DNA of 64,000 nt from an uncultured Paracoccaceae bacterium (GCA_937916485.1 CALFSV010000068.1:1-64000); one strand, 5' to 3'; shown: positions 20,367 through 29,480, counted from the first letter of the stretch. Numbers and translations: made by a program. The notes: a model not told the origin generated them from the sequence alone.

Positions 20367-21386
20367 TCAAACCCCTGAATACATACCTTCATAGATCGGC
20401 GTCAGCGTCTCAACATCAAGAAGCGACGAGATCGAGGTGCCGTTCCAAGTGTTGAGGATCGCCTGCGCGAACATCGGCGCGGTGGGGACGATCCGGATAT
20501 TCGGCGCATCCAACACGGCTTTGGTCGGTTCAATTGAATCGGTGATCACAAGGTTCTTCATGACCGACTTGGTCACCCGCTCGATCGCGGGACCGGACAG
20601 GACGCCGTGGGTGATGTAGGAATGCACTTCCTTTGCGCCTTGCTCCATCAGGACCTCGGCCGCTTTGCAAAGCGTGCCCGCCGTATCGACGATGTCGTCG
20701 ACGATCAGGCAGGTCTTGCCGGTCACATCCCCGATCACGGTCATCTCGGCCACTTCGCCCGCCTTTTCCCGGCGCTTGTCGACGATTGCCAGAGGCGCCT
20801 TGATCCGCTGGGCAAGTTCGCGTGCGCGTCCCACGCCACCGACGTCGGGCGAGACGACCATCAGGTTTTCGGTTTGGCCCCGGAAATTGTGATTGATATC
20901 AAGTGCAAAGATCGGTGAGGCATAAAGGTTGTCCACCGGGATGTCGAAGAAGCCCTGGATCTGGGCGGCGTGCAGGTCCATGGTCAGGACCCTTTCAACC
21001 CCGGCCTCGGTCAGCATGTTGGCGACCAGCTTGGCCGTGATGGGGGTCCGCGACTTGCTGCGACGGTCCTGGCGGGCATAGCCAAAGTAGGGAATAACGG
21101 CCGTGATCCGCGCCGCGGAGGATCGGCGCAGGGCATCAGAAATGATCAGCAATTCCATAAGGTTGTCATTGGCCGGGCGCGACGTCGGCTGAATGACGAA
21201 CATGTCCTCTCCCCGGACGTTCTCATAGACTTCGACAAAGATCTCGCCGTCGTTGAACCGTTCGACCCTCGCGTCCACCAGGCCGACGCTGATGCCGCGA
21301 TGCATCGACATGCGGCGGGCTACAGCCTTGGCGAGGGTCTTGTTTGCGTTTCCGGAAATGAGCTTCGGCTCGATCAGTTGGGCCAT
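20367..21386 (-). CDS. prs: Ribose-phosphate pyrophosphokinase
   Basis: Makes PRPP from ribose 5-phosphate and ATP for purine, pyrimidine, histidine, tryptophan and NAD synthesis. The 339-residue protein shows the ATP-binding flexible loop [18 protein letters not shown] (about 100-118), the metal motif [11 protein letters not shown] and the PRPP loop [13 protein letters not shown] (about 228-240). N-terminal residues [17 protein letters not shown] are as in class I enzymes. Transcribed divergently from the isomerase gene. Confidence 0.97.
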   Translation of the reverse strand: MAQLIEPKLISGNANKTLAKAVARRMSMHRGISVGLVDARVERFNDGEIFVEVYENVRGEDMFVIQPTSRPANDNLMELLIISDALRRSSAARITAVIPYFGYARQDRRSKSRTPITAKLVANMLTEAGVERVLTMDLHAAQIQGFFDIPVDNLYASPIFALDINHNFRGQTENLMVVSPDVGGVGRARELAQRIKAPLAIVDKRREKAGEVAEMTVIGDVTGKTCLIVDDIVDTAGTLCKAAEVLMEQGAKEVHSYITHGVLSGPAIERVTKSVMKNLVITDSIEPTKAVLDAPNIRIVPTAPMFAQAILNTWNGTSISSLLDVETLTPIYEGMYSGV

Positions 21387-21439
21387 GTCTGGGGTCCTTT
21401 AGCGCGGCAGGTGCGCCGCAATGCAACGGATTCGTGACG

Positions 21440-21467
21440 TTGACACCGCCTAGCACATGCCTAACCT
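21440..21467 (+). promoter_or_regulatory. Candidate promoter of the isomerase gene
   Basis: TTGACA (21440-21445) and TAACCT (21462-21467), spaced by 16 bases, lie about 35 bases before the TTG start at 21503. The -35 box is perfect, the -10 box weak. Confidence 0.4.
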
Positions 21468-21502
21468 GAGGCAAACAAATCCGGCACCCGACGAGGCCCA
21501 AA

Positions 21503-22102
21503 TTGCCCCATATCGACTACTTCTGTGCGACTTTGTCACCATACGTCTACCTTGCAGGGACGCGGCTCGAAGAAATCGCGGCGGCCCACGGTGCGACCAT
21601 CACCTACAAGCCGCTGGATGTCGTCGCCCTGTTTGGCCGCACGGGCGGCACTTCGCCTGCCGAGCGTCATCCCAGCCGGCAAGAGTATCGGGCACAGGAG
21701 CTACGTCGTCAGTCTGAAAGGACCGGGCTGACCCTCAACCTTAAGCCGGCTTTCTGGCCCACCAATGGCGCGCCTGCAGCCTATGCCATCATCGCCGCGC
21801 AGTCGGCGGGGGGAGGTGATGTCGGGGCGCTGGTCCACTTCATCTGTGCCGCCGTCTGGGCCGAGGACAAGGATATTGCGCAGGATGACGTCATCCGGGA
21901 TTGCCTCTTCCAGGCGGGATTTGACCCCGACCTGGCAGACAAGGGCCTGATGGCCGGGGCGGAAACCTATGCCGCCAATCTGGAGGAGGCCGTCAACCGC
22001 GGCGTCTTTGGCACGCCGTTCTATATCACCGACAATGACGAGCGGTTCTGGGGGCAGGACCGATTGGTCGATCTGGACCAATACTTGATGAGCCTGTCCT
22101 GA
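21503..22102 (+). CDS. 2-hydroxychromene-2-carboxylate isomerase-like (DsbA-family) protein
   Basis: Thioredoxin-fold glutathione-dependent enzyme family (HCCA isomerase / kappa GST). The 199-residue protein has IDYFCATLSPYVYLAGTRLEE at the N terminus (SP.. motif, serine in place of a CXXC pair), TYKPLDVVALFGRTGG, and VFGTPFYITDNDERFWGQDRL at the C terminus, all typical. TTG start at 21503 is preceded by GACGAGG. Physiological substrate is uncertain, since many genomes hold this family without naphthalene breakdown genes; a glutathione-linked role is inferred. Confidence 0.85.
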   Translation: MPHIDYFCATLSPYVYLAGTRLEEIAAAHGATITYKPLDVVALFGRTGGTSPAERHPSRQEYRAQELRRQSERTGLTLNLKPAFWPTNGAPAAYAIIAAQSAGGGDVGALVHFICAAVWAEDKDIAQDDVIRDCLFQAGFDPDLADKGLMAGAETYAANLEEAVNRGVFGTPFYITDNDERFWGQDRLVDLDQYLMSLS

Positions 22103-22129
22103 CGGCAGCAGGTGGCTGCACGGCGGTGA

Positions 22130-23179
22130 TCAGTGGTTGATCAACGTCAGGAAGCGATCGACAAGGTCATCCGTCATCGACCAGTCGCAGACGAACCGGG
22201 CAATCAAGGGTTCGTCCGGGTCGCCGACATGGGCGTCGCCGTCCCAGATGTTGTAAACTGCACCACCGTCCACCAGCCGTTTGTGCAGGGCGCGGGGGAA
22301 TCGGGCAAAGATCAGGTTTGCCTGAGGTTCAAACAGCATTTCTACGCCTGGCACTGCGCGCAGGCCCTCTGCCAGCCTGGCGCAGCGGGCGTTGGCAAGG
22401 GTTGCCATTTCGATCCAAAGGTCGTCGGTCAGATAGGCCTGCATCTGGGCTGACAGATACCTGTGTTTAGAGAACAGGTGCGCGCCCCGCTTGCGCCGCA
22501 GTTCAAACTCCCAGGCCAGGGCGGGGTCAAAGATCACCGCCGCCTCAACCCCCATCAAGCCGTTCTTGGTACCGCCAAAGCTGACCGCGTCAATCCCGGC
22601 CTTCCAGGTCATCTCGGCCGCAGAGCAGCCCAGATGGCACAGCGCGTTTGCAAAGCGGGCGCCATCGAGATGGGTCTTGAGGCCATAGTCGCGGGCCACG
22701 TCGGTCAGGGCCTTCAGCTCGGGCAGGCTATAGACTGTCCCCTTTTCGGTCACTTGCGTGACGGACACCGGCCCGCGCTGTGGCCCGTGCACGCCCCGGC
22801 CTCCTTCGGCAAGGATCTTGCTGCGCAGGGCGTCGGGGGTCATCTTTGCATCTACGCTTGGCACCAAGGTCAGCTTGGCGCCGCCCATGTAAAACTCGGG
22901 CGCGTTGCACTCGTCTTCGTTGATATGGGCCATTGGCGAACAGAATACCGTTTCCCATGGGTTGGTCATCGTGGCCAGCAACAGGGAATTGGCCGCCGTG
23001 CCTGTCGCGATAAGGTAGACTGCGGCCTCTGGCGCCTCGAAAACCGCGCGAATCTTCTCGCGGACCTCGTCCATGATGGCATCCGCGCCATAGGCCATGG
23101 CGTAGCCGTCATTGGCGCGTGCGAGCGCCTCCATCACCTTGGGATGGACAGGACCGGCGTTGTCGGATGCAAAGAACAT
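22130..23179 (-). CDS. ltaE: Low-specificity L-threonine aldolase
   Basis: PLP enzyme cleaving L-threonine or L-allo-threonine to glycine and acetaldehyde. The 349-residue protein begins MFFASDNAGPVHPKVMEAL, has the DLDGAR-like motif THLDGARFANAL (about 169-180) and the PLP lysine in SFGGTKNGLMGVEA (about 198-211). Its ATG follows the ycgN stop with no gap (TGA-ATG), so it is the last gene of a coupled run with ribF and ycgN. Confidence 0.93.
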   Translation of the reverse strand: MFFASDNAGPVHPKVMEALARANDGYAMAYGADAIMDEVREKIRAVFEAPEAAVYLIATGTAANSLLLATMTNPWETVFCSPMAHINEDECNAPEFYMGGAKLTLVPSVDAKMTPDALRSKILAEGGRGVHGPQRGPVSVTQVTEKGTVYSLPELKALTDVARDYGLKTHLDGARFANALCHLGCSAAEMTWKAGIDAVSFGGTKNGLMGVEAAVIFDPALAWEFELRRKRGAHLFSKHRYLSAQMQAYLTDDLWIEMATLANARCARLAEGLRAVPGVEMLFEPQANLIFARFPRALHKRLVDGGAVYNIWDGDAHVGDPDEPLIARFVCDWSMTDDLVDRFLTLINH

Positions 23180-23635
23180 TCAGAGAGGCTCCTCGATGAT
23201 GTGGTCTTCCCAATCGTCGTCATCGACGGAAAGCTCTGACAGGGTAAGGCCGCGCACCGATACACCGGCGCGATGGACGCTCTCGGGATCGCCCGTGCGG
23301 AGGGGATGCCACTGGGGCAAGGGCTTACCTATGTGGATCAGCCGATAGGCACAGGTCTTTGGCAGCCAGTAGAGGTTCTTTTCAATCGTCTTTGGGGTCA
23401 GCACGATACACTCGGGCACAAAGTCGTGGCGGTTGGCGTATTTGCTGCACTGACAGGTGGCGTCGTCCAGAAGGCGGCAGGCAACCCGGGTCAGTTCCAC
23501 TTCTCCGGTGTCTTCGTCTTCCAGCTTGTTCAGGCAGCATTTGCCACAGCCATCACAAAGCGCTTCCCATTCCGGTCGCGTCATGGCGGACATCGGGACA
23601 TTTTCCCAAAAACGCGGGCGCAGCGGATCAGCCAT
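23180..23635 (-). CDS. YcgN family cysteine-cluster protein (UPF0260)
   Basis: 151-residue protein with clustered cysteines, CDGCGKCC (residues 26-33) and RLLDDATCQCSKY plus ECIVL and TCAYRL, arranged as in the zinc/iron-chelator CxxCxxxCC family. Function unknown; metal binding is inferred from the cysteines. Start ATG 23635 gives MADPLRPRFWENVPMSAM, the usual N terminus, and overlaps the end of ribF by eight bases. The ltaE start follows its stop directly. Confidence 0.88.
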   Translation of the reverse strand: MADPLRPRFWENVPMSAMTRPEWEALCDGCGKCCLNKLEDEDTGEVELTRVACRLLDDATCQCSKYANRHDFVPECIVLTPKTIEKNLYWLPKTCAYRLIHIGKPLPQWHPLRTGDPESVHRAGVSVRGLTLSELSVDDDDWEDHIIEEPL

Positions 23636-24578
23636 TCCGGGGCAGCTTGGATAGGATTGAGCGGGCCTGTGCGCAATCGGCGTCCATCTGAGCGATGAGG
23701 GGATCAAGCCCGTCGAACTTCAGCTCTGGCCGCAGGAAATCGACAAGCGCGACTGAGAGGGTCGAGCCGTAAAGGTCGCCCTTGAAATCAAACAGAAATG
23801 TCTCGCAATTTGGCACGTTCTCGCCAAAGGTCGGGCGCACGCCGATAGAGGCTGCCCCACCGTAGTGGCCGGCATGTGGGCCATCCAGCACTGCGACCGT
23901 CACGGCATAGACCCCAAAGCGGGGGGGATGCAGTCCGGCGATAGACATGTTGGCCGTTGGAAAGCCCAGATCACGGCCGCGCTGATCGCCCCGAATGACC
24001 TCACCTTCAATCCGGTGCCAATGGCCAAGCATGGCGGCCGCATCTCTTGGCCGACCTTCGCCAAGGGCGGTCCGGATGGCGGTGCTCGAGACTTCGCCAG
24101 CCCCAAGGTCGAGCATCGGGGTGACGGTCAGGCCGAACCCCATCTCGGCCCCGAAACGTCCCAGATCCTCGGTCGTGCCGACCCGTCCCTTGCCGAAACA
24201 GAAGTCCTCTCCAACAACGACATGGGCGAGGCCCAGCCGATCCTTGATCACGAGGCTTGCAAATTCCTGCGCTGAAAGCGCCGCAAGGGCCCCGTTAAAG
24301 GGCAGTTCATACAGTTTTTCGACACCAAGCTTCTGCAGGCGGTGGGCTTTGGCGGTCGCGTTCATCAATCGGAAGGGATCGCCCCCGGGGTTGAAGAACT
24401 GCCTTGGATGCGGCTCGAACGTCATGACGCCAAGCGGCGCCCCAAGATCGCGCGCGACAGTGCGGGCCAGATCGATGACCGCCTGATGCCCAAGGTGAAC
24501 ACCGTCAAAGTTACCGATGGCGGCAACGGCACCCCGGTCGGTTGGGTCAATGAAAAGAGAGTCTCGGATGATGCGCAT
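23628..24578 (-). CDS. ribF: Bifunctional riboflavin kinase / FAD synthetase
   Basis: Converts riboflavin to FMN, then FAD. 316 residues: an N-terminal adenylyltransferase domain with GNFDGVHLGHQAVI (about 22-35) and GEDFCFGKGRVG, then the flavokinase domain with RGDQRGRDLGFPTAN (about 197-211) and GAASIGVRPTFGE. The catalytic glutamate region is in NCETFLFDFKGDLYG. It sits in a six-gene minus-strand run (ppaC, HAD, MaoC, ribF, ycgN, ltaE). Confidence 0.96.
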   Translation of the reverse strand: MRIIRDSLFIDPTDRGAVAAIGNFDGVHLGHQAVIDLARTVARDLGAPLGVMTFEPHPRQFFNPGGDPFRLMNATAKAHRLQKLGVEKLYELPFNGALAALSAQEFASLVIKDRLGLAHVVVGEDFCFGKGRVGTTEDLGRFGAEMGFGLTVTPMLDLGAGEVSSTAIRTALGEGRPRDAAAMLGHWHRIEGEVIRGDQRGRDLGFPTANMSIAGLHPPRFGVYAVTVAVLDGPHAGHYGGAASIGVRPTFGENVPNCETFLFDFKGDLYGSTLSVALVDFLRPELKFDGLDPLIAQMDADCAQARSILSKLPRNG

Positions 24579-24625
24579 AGCGCTGCCTAGCGCGGCCCGC
24601 GCAGGCGTGCAAGCCGGGCGCGTCG

Positions 24626-25081
24626 CTAGTCGAACTTACGGGACGGGGCGAGGACCACGGCCTCACCTGTCAGAACCTTTTTCCCGTCGACCAGACAACG
24701 GGTTTCCATCGTTACGCGGCGGCGCGAATGGTCGATGGACAGGACCTCGACTTCCGCGGTGACAACGTCGTCGGGGCGGACCGGGCCAAGGAACTTTAGG
24801 GACTGGCCCAGGTAGACCGTCCCGTGTCCCGGCAATTGTTCCCCGATCACCGCCGAAATCAGCCCGGCGGTCAGCATCCCATGGGCAATACGCCCCCCAA
24901 AGATGGTATCCTGCGCGTAGCTTTCATCAAGGTGCACGGGGTTTCTGTCGGTGGTCACTTCGGCAAAAAGGCTGATGTCATGATCGGTCACACGCTTGGT
25001 CAGGGACCTGATCATACCGATCTCGATATCCTCGATACAAATGGTGCCCCGGGGCAGATTATGGTGCATCTCGTCCAACAT
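24626..25081 (-). CDS. MaoC family (R)-specific enoyl-CoA hydratase-like protein
   Basis: 151-residue hot-dog fold protein. The catalytic pair lies in VTTDRNPVHLDESYA (Asp and His), followed by FGGRIAHGMLTAGLISAVIG, the standard MaoC/PhaJ signature. PhaJ-type enzymes hydrate trans-2-enoyl-CoA to (R)-3-hydroxyacyl-CoA for polyhydroxyalkanoate or fatty acid use; the exact substrate here is unknown. ATG 25081 follows GAGGGCGAGG; an in-frame upstream start would place the binding site inside the gene. Confidence 0.9.
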   Translation of the reverse strand: MLDEMHHNLPRGTICIEDIEIGMIRSLTKRVTDHDISLFAEVTTDRNPVHLDESYAQDTIFGGRIAHGMLTAGLISAVIGEQLPGHGTVYLGQSLKFLGPVRPDDVVTAEVEVLSIDHSRRRVTMETRCLVDGKKVLTGEAVVLAPSRKFD

Positions 25082-25170
25082 GTCGCCTCGCCCTCGTAAC
25101 AAAGAAACCCGAAATGGGCGTATCTTTGAAACTTAATTGCGCGACGAGCGCCGAAAGTCAAGCGTGGAGG

Positions 25171-26043
25171 TCAGCGAAGATAGCCGATGGCAAAAGTTGG
25201 GGACATCATTTCACCGTCCAGAAAGGACTTGAGCGCCGCGGGGTCCGGCTGATCGGTTGTCAGCGTTTCCCCTGCTGCGAGTCCGCCTGTGATGAACAGA
25301 CTGTCAAGGTCTTCGCCCATCGCGCCCCGGATGTCCGTGTGAATACCGTCCCCGATGGCGATGATGTTGCTTGTGGACGGATCGACGCCAAGGCTTGCCA
25401 GCCGCCGCCGGGCCAGATCATAAATCGGGGGATGCGGTTTGCCGAAGTAAAGGCTTTCGCCGCCCATCTCGGTGTAAAGGGCGGCAAGCGCGCCTGCACA
25501 CCACTCCCGGCTTTCGCCGCGGTCGACGACGATGTCGGGATTGGCACACAAGAGCTTAAGGCCCTTTTGCTTGGCATAAAGAAACTGGGGCCGATAGACG
25601 GCCGGGTCGGCATGGGAGTCATCGGGTCCGCAGCAGACGATCCCTTCGGCCTCTTCCAGCGGGACCTGAGTGATCTTAACCGGGTTATCAATGAGGTTGA
25701 GCGGGGCAAAAAAGCTTTGGTCGTGGTCTTCACCGATGAACCAGACCTTATGCCCTACGACACCCTCATACATGGCCGCCCGCGCGCTATCGCCAGAGGT
25801 CGCAATGATGTCCCACGCATCTTCGGGGATACCAAGGCGGGCAATCTGTGCTTCGACGGGTCCGCGGGGGCGCGGCGCGTTGGTGACCAGAACGACCTTG
25901 CCGCCACGCTCCCGAAACCCTTGCATTGCAGCGATGGCGGCGGGAAAGGCCACGACGCCGTTGTGCATGCAGCCCCACAGGTCGACAAAGGCCGCGTCAT
26001 AGCGATCCGAGATGTCGGAAAAAGCGGTGATGATCTCGGTCAT
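25171..26043 (-). CDS. TIGR01459 family HAD-type (NagD-like) hydrolase
   Basis: 290-residue phosphatase-like protein with HAD motif I FVDLWGCMHNG (about 19-29; the second Asp is replaced by Gly-Cys context, as in this subfamily), motif II VTNAPRP, and motif III/IV FGKPHPPIYDLA plus AIGDGIHTDIRGA. These match the NagD-like class IIA proteins named TIGR01459, found in alphaproteobacteria. Substrate unknown. It is 60 bases after ppaC. Confidence 0.9.
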   Translation of the reverse strand: MTEIITAFSDISDRYDAAFVDLWGCMHNGVVAFPAAIAAMQGFRERGGKVVLVTNAPRPRGPVEAQIARLGIPEDAWDIIATSGDSARAAMYEGVVGHKVWFIGEDHDQSFFAPLNLIDNPVKITQVPLEEAEGIVCCGPDDSHADPAVYRPQFLYAKQKGLKLLCANPDIVVDRGESREWCAGALAALYTEMGGESLYFGKPHPPIYDLARRRLASLGVDPSTSNIIAIGDGIHTDIRGAMGEDLDSLFITGGLAAGETLTTDQPDPAALKSFLDGEMMSPTFAIGYLR

Positions 26044-26103
26044 GGCGGGCCTTTCGGGGCAGGGGAAGGTGGTGGCGCGGACCTCCGCACCACCGGTTTC
26101 GGA

Positions 26104-27021
26104 TCAGACCTTGAGGGCCGGGATGATCTGCTTTTTCCGGCTCATGATCCCGGGCAGGACCACTGTGTCGCCGGTCACGGTGCAGCCGAAAGAGGCTTCG
26201 GCAATCTGCTTGACCCGGTCATTGGGGACGAGCAGCGTCGCCTCTTCGTTCAGAATGTCGATGATGAACAACATGACTTCCTGCGCACCGTCCTCTTGCG
26301 CGACGCCCGGCATGGCGGCCATCAGGGCGTCCTTGCGGGACAGGACAGTGGCGGGCGATGTGGTTTCAAGAACCGACACACGCAGGTCGGTGCCGTCGAC
26401 GGTGTATTCCTTCGAATCCATCTGCAACAGCTCGGCTTCGGAGAAGGCCGACACATCGGACTTTGCCGCGAACATCTCGGCGGCGAAATCGGGGATCGAC
26501 ACGCCAAGATCGCTTGCCAACGCTTCGGCCACGGCCTTGTCGTGGGGCGTCGTGGTGGGCGAGCGGAATTCAAGCGTGTCGGACAGGATGCACGACAGCA
26601 TCAGGCCCTTGATCCCCTCGGGCGCATGGCCAAGATGGTCGCCCATCAGGTCGTGCATGATGGTGGCGGTGCAGGCCAGCGGGCGGATCGTGATGTCGAT
26701 CGGGCCTTTCGTCTCAAGCCCGCCGACCAGCTTGTGGTGGTCGATGATCGCCCGCAAGTCCGCCTTGTTGATCGAGGCCGGCAGTTCGGCCGGGTTGTTG
26801 GTGTCGACGATGACAACAGCCTGATCTTCGGCCACATCCGAAATGATCTCGGGCAGATCAAATCCCCAACGCTCTGCGACAAAGGCCGCTTCTGTGTTTG
26901 GTTGACCCAGAAGGCGGGCCTCTGCGGGTGTGCCTGTGTGAGAAAGGTACCAGGCCCAGATAAGGGGGGAGCCGGTGGAATCGGTATCGGGGGCCTTGTG
27001 GCCGAAAACAAGCGTTGTCAT
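26104..27021 (-). CDS. ppaC: Manganese-dependent inorganic pyrophosphatase
   Basis: Family II soluble pyrophosphatase hydrolysing PPi and driving biosynthesis. The 305-residue protein has the metal ligands in GHKAPDTDS (residues 7-15), VDTN (72-75) and the DHH motif IIDHHKLVGG (92-101), then SDTLEF and a DHHA2 domain with SRKKQIIPAL at the C terminus. It is probably the first gene of a minus-strand operon and diverges from the DUF2161 gene. Confidence 0.95.
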   Translation of the reverse strand: MTTLVFGHKAPDTDSTGSPLIWAWYLSHTGTPAEARLLGQPNTEAAFVAERWGFDLPEIISDVAEDQAVVIVDTNNPAELPASINKADLRAIIDHHKLVGGLETKGPIDITIRPLACTATIMHDLMGDHLGHAPEGIKGLMLSCILSDTLEFRSPTTTPHDKAVAEALASDLGVSIPDFAAEMFAAKSDVSAFSEAELLQMDSKEYTVDGTDLRVSVLETTSPATVLSRKDALMAAMPGVAQEDGAQEVMLFIIDILNEEATLLVPNDRVKQIAEASFGCTVTGDTVVLPGIMSRKKQIIPALKV

Positions 27022-27079
27022 GGTCTGGAAACCTGTCGGTTGGGGGCAATCGCGGGCCTTATAGGAGGGTGTGCGGCCA

Positions 27080-27772
27080 GTGTCACGCGTCAGAGTGCAA
27101 CCGCAGCATGACAGACCGACCCGAGAGGCGGATCTGTATCCGCCGGTAAAGGCCTGGCTCGAGGCTCAGGGCTATGAGGTTCGCGGAGAGGTCGGGGCCG
27201 CGGACGTGGTAGCGCGGCGCGAGGGTTTTCCCATGGTGTTGGTCGAGCTGAAGCTGGGGTTCTCGCTTGCCCTGTTTCATCAGGGCATCGCCCGCCTGGC
27301 CCTGACCGATCAGGTCTGGCTTGCCGTGCCGACACCGGGCAAACGGGCGCGCCGCGACAATGTGGCGATGGCCCGCCGCCTTGGCCTAGGGGTGCTGTGC
27401 GTCCGCATCCGCGACGGCCATGTAGATGCGCTGTGTGCGCCCGGCCCTTACGCGCCGCGCAAGTCGGCCAAGAAGGTGGCGCGGGTGGAAAAGGCCTTTG
27501 ACCGGCTGCGGGGCGATCCCAATGCGGGTGGGTCAAGCCGTTATGGCATCGTCACCGCCTACCGCGCCGACGCCATCCGCTGCGCACGGTTTCTGGCCAT
27601 TCATGGCCCGTCCAAAGGCTCGGATGTATCCCAGTCGACCGAGGTGCCGGTGGCAACCCGGATCATGGCCGACAACCCCTATGGCTGGTTCGAACGAGTG
27701 AGCCGTGGGGTCTATGGTTTGACATCGGACGGGCAAAAGGGGCTGGCCGATTACGGCGACCTGGACCTTTAG
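27080..27772 (+). CDS. DUF2161 domain-containing protein (PD-(D/E)XK nuclease-like)
   Basis: 230-residue protein. The N-terminal half has the layout of a PD-(D/E)XK fold: EVRGEVGAADVVARREG supplies an Asp, and MVLVELKLGFSLAL supplies the ExK pair. The C-terminal half has a winged-helix-like region ending in GWFERVSRGVYGLTSDG. DUF2161 has no firmly known role; nuclease activity is only an inference from the fold. GTG 27080 is chosen because AGGAGG (27063-27068) is too close to the earlier GTG at 27071. The 3' end overlaps the convergent GumN-like gene by four bases. Confidence 0.78.
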   Translation: MSRVRVQPQHDRPTREADLYPPVKAWLEAQGYEVRGEVGAADVVARREGFPMVLVELKLGFSLALFHQGIARLALTDQVWLAVPTPGKRARRDNVAMARRLGLGVLCVRIRDGHVDALCAPGPYAPRKSAKKVARVEKAFDRLRGDPNAGGSSRYGIVTAYRADAIRCARFLAIHGPSKGSDVSQSTEVPVATRIMADNPYGWFERVSRGVYGLTSDGQKGLADYGDLDL

Positions 27773-28761
27773 GGGAGGTAGGGTGCGATCGCCCAGCCGT
27801 CGTTCTGCAATCGGGCCAGCACGCCACCCTCACCGATCAGATGGGCGGCCCCTGCTGCCACCACCAGCCTGTCATTGGTGGCACTCGCCTGGGCAATAAC
27901 GGGCATCCAGGCTGCATTGCGCCGGTCCAGCATCAGCGTTTCCGTTAGGGCAAAGGCGGCCTCTGTGGCGGCGGGATCGATATCGTCGATGTAATTGGCG
28001 GCAAGCTCAGACATCGCCCAGACTTGGGCGATCTGGCCAGCGAAGTAGCCGTCGAGCATGGCGACAAAGGCCTCGGCTTGTATGTCCGGGCCAAGGATGG
28101 ACAGGCGCAGCATGTCGATCTGGTCAGACAGTGGAACCTCGGCGAACAGAGTCGGTAGCGTGCTCCAGGGTTCCAACGCCTGCATCGGGACGCCCGCCCC
28201 CTCGGCGACATCCATGATCTGTTGATCAAGGCCACGTGCCCCGCCAAGCAAGTCGTCCATCGCACAGGGCGGCAGTGACAGCGATGCCATCAGGAACCAG
28301 GGTTGCGATTTGGCCGCCAGAAAACTGGGCATCTGGCGGTCGCGGGCGGCTGCTGCAAGGGCGTCCCAGGTCGCCTTGTCCAGTTGATCGGGCAAGGACG
28401 GGCCTTCGTCGATAAAGACCAGCGACGTGTCACTAGCAATTGCCTCCTGCATTTCACGCTCTTCCTGCGGGGTCATTTCAAGCAGGATCAGGTCGGCACC
28501 GGTCAGGACCGGGTCGATGGCGGTCAGAATGGCGCTGTGGCGGGGATCTGGCAGATGCATGGTGCCGATCACCGTGATCTGGTGGTCTTCTTTGGTCGCA
28601 GTCCAGAACAGCCCGTCGCCAAAAGGTACGGCCGCCGTTGTGGCATCAAGCGCCGCCCTTTCGGCATCTGACAGTCGGTCAAGCAGGCTGGGCCCAACAC
28701 ATGCTGCGAAGAGGGCCTGAGGGGCAAGAAGCAGGGCGGCGGCAAAAGCGTAAACGCGCAT
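27769..28761 (-). CDS. TraB/GumN family protein
   Basis: 330-residue secreted protein with a signal peptide (residues 1-19, ALLLAPQALFAA). The conserved TraB/GumN pieces are ITVIGTMHLPDPRH (GTxH motif, about 62-75), ADLILLEMTPQE, GLDQQI and the C-terminal DRLVVAAGAAHLIGEGGVLARL. The family is related to Tiki-type metalloproteases, so a periplasmic metal-dependent peptidase is possible but unproven. It converges with DUF2161, sharing the last four bases. Confidence 0.85.
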   Translation of the reverse strand: MRVYAFAAALLLAPQALFAACVGPSLLDRLSDAERAALDATTAAVPFGDGLFWTATKEDHQITVIGTMHLPDPRHSAILTAIDPVLTGADLILLEMTPQEEREMQEAIASDTSLVFIDEGPSLPDQLDKATWDALAAAARDRQMPSFLAAKSQPWFLMASLSLPPCAMDDLLGGARGLDQQIMDVAEGAGVPMQALEPWSTLPTLFAEVPLSDQIDMLRLSILGPDIQAEAFVAMLDGYFAGQIAQVWAMSELAANYIDDIDPAATEAAFALTETLMLDRRNAAWMPVIAQASATNDRLVVAAGAAHLIGEGGVLARLQNDGWAIAPYLP

Positions 28762-28818
28762 CGTCGGGTGTCCTGTCAGTGTCTGTCTGATGTGACCCTA
28801 GGTGGTCGCCGCGCGAGT

Positions 28819-28848
28819 CTCAACCAGCGCGGCCTCAACCAGCGCGGC
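28819..28848. repeat. Two exact tandem copies of a 15-bp unit
   Basis: CTCAACCAGCGCGGC is repeated twice head to tail between the GumN-like gene and the stop of the small gene at 28853. Confidence 0.9.
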
Positions 28849-28852
28849 CGGC

Positions 28853-29104
28853 TCAATGTGCCGGGCTACGCATCGGCCGCGACCACCACCGGGTCAGCCA
28901 GCCGCCCTTGTGGACGCGAGGCTGGTCGGTGACCCGTGGCGGTGCAGGTGGTCCGATGACGTCATGCGGCAGGACCGGATCGTTGCCCGTATAGGACAGC
29001 GTCAGCCGCTCGGGCTGGTTGCGCTGCACCACGGGGCGGTCCTGCGTTGGAAATGCGTCGCGGGGGCCGACCTTGCGGTCGACAAAAAAGAATGGCGTGC
29101 TCAT
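28853..29104 (-). CDS. Small proline/arginine-rich hypothetical protein
   Basis: 83 codons beginning MSTPFFFVDRKVGPRDAFP and ending WWSRPMRSPAH. No family recognised and no signal peptide or membrane span. Support for coding comes from consistent G/C at third positions, an AGGA element ahead of ATG 29104, and a long in-frame reading. It is downstream of nothing in particular: groES promoter lies on the other side in the opposite direction. Treat as likely but unproven. Confidence 0.5.
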   Translation of the reverse strand: MSTPFFFVDRKVGPRDAFPTQDRPVVQRNQPERLTLSYTGNDPVLPHDVIGPPAPPRVTDQPRVHKGGWLTRWWSRPMRSPAH

Positions 29105-29417
29105 GGAGGGTCGTCCTGATATGTCGGAGGCATGGCGGCGCAAGGGCCGCGGCAATAGGCTGCGGGCGCTCAAAGGGCGCTCATAAGGATCCTCATTAGC
29201 ATTGCAGCCTCCGTCATAGGTCGGGTCGATGACGTCGTTTATCCGAAAGGGTGGTTGTCTGGCTACTGTTTTCCGGACTGGTTCGGAAATGTGGCATTAT
29301 GGCAGCTGTCCAGTATTGGGACGTGGGCAGGTCACCGGGTTGCAGATCCATCGGGCGTCTGGCAAATCATGCCGCAAATCTTCCCAACTTTTCACGACGA
29401 ATTCGAGGGCCGGGTTG
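29105..29417. other. Non-coding region upstream of the groES promoter
   Basis: About 310 bases without a gene I can support. Short frames starting at 29229 and 29255 have unconvincing codon use and no family similarity. No hairpin with a T-run was seen. Confidence 0.5.
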
Positions 29418-29446
29418 TTGACACCCGATGGCGGCGCTTCTATCTA
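29418..29446 (+). promoter_or_regulatory. Promoter of groESL
   Basis: TTGACA (29418-29423) and TATCTA (29441-29446), 17 bases apart, lie immediately before the CIRCE element. This is the arrangement expected for HrcA-repressed, housekeeping-sigma transcription of groESL. Confidence 0.7.
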
Positions 29447-29453
29447 CAGCCCG

Positions 29454-29480
29454 TTATCACTCACATGAGATGAGTGCTAA
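29454..29480. promoter_or_regulatory. CIRCE operator (HrcA-binding site)
   Basis: TTATCACTC-N9-GAGTGCTAA differs from the consensus TTAGCACTC-N9-GAGTGCTAA at one base. It begins eight bases after the -10 box, so it covers the transcription start. HrcA repressor binds it and GroEL assists HrcA, giving heat-shock induction. Confidence 0.93.

Noticed and set aside
25114..27111. 665-codon open frame on the plus strand across the HAD and ppaC genes
   Set aside because: Runs antisense through two confirmed genes and has no recognisable family.
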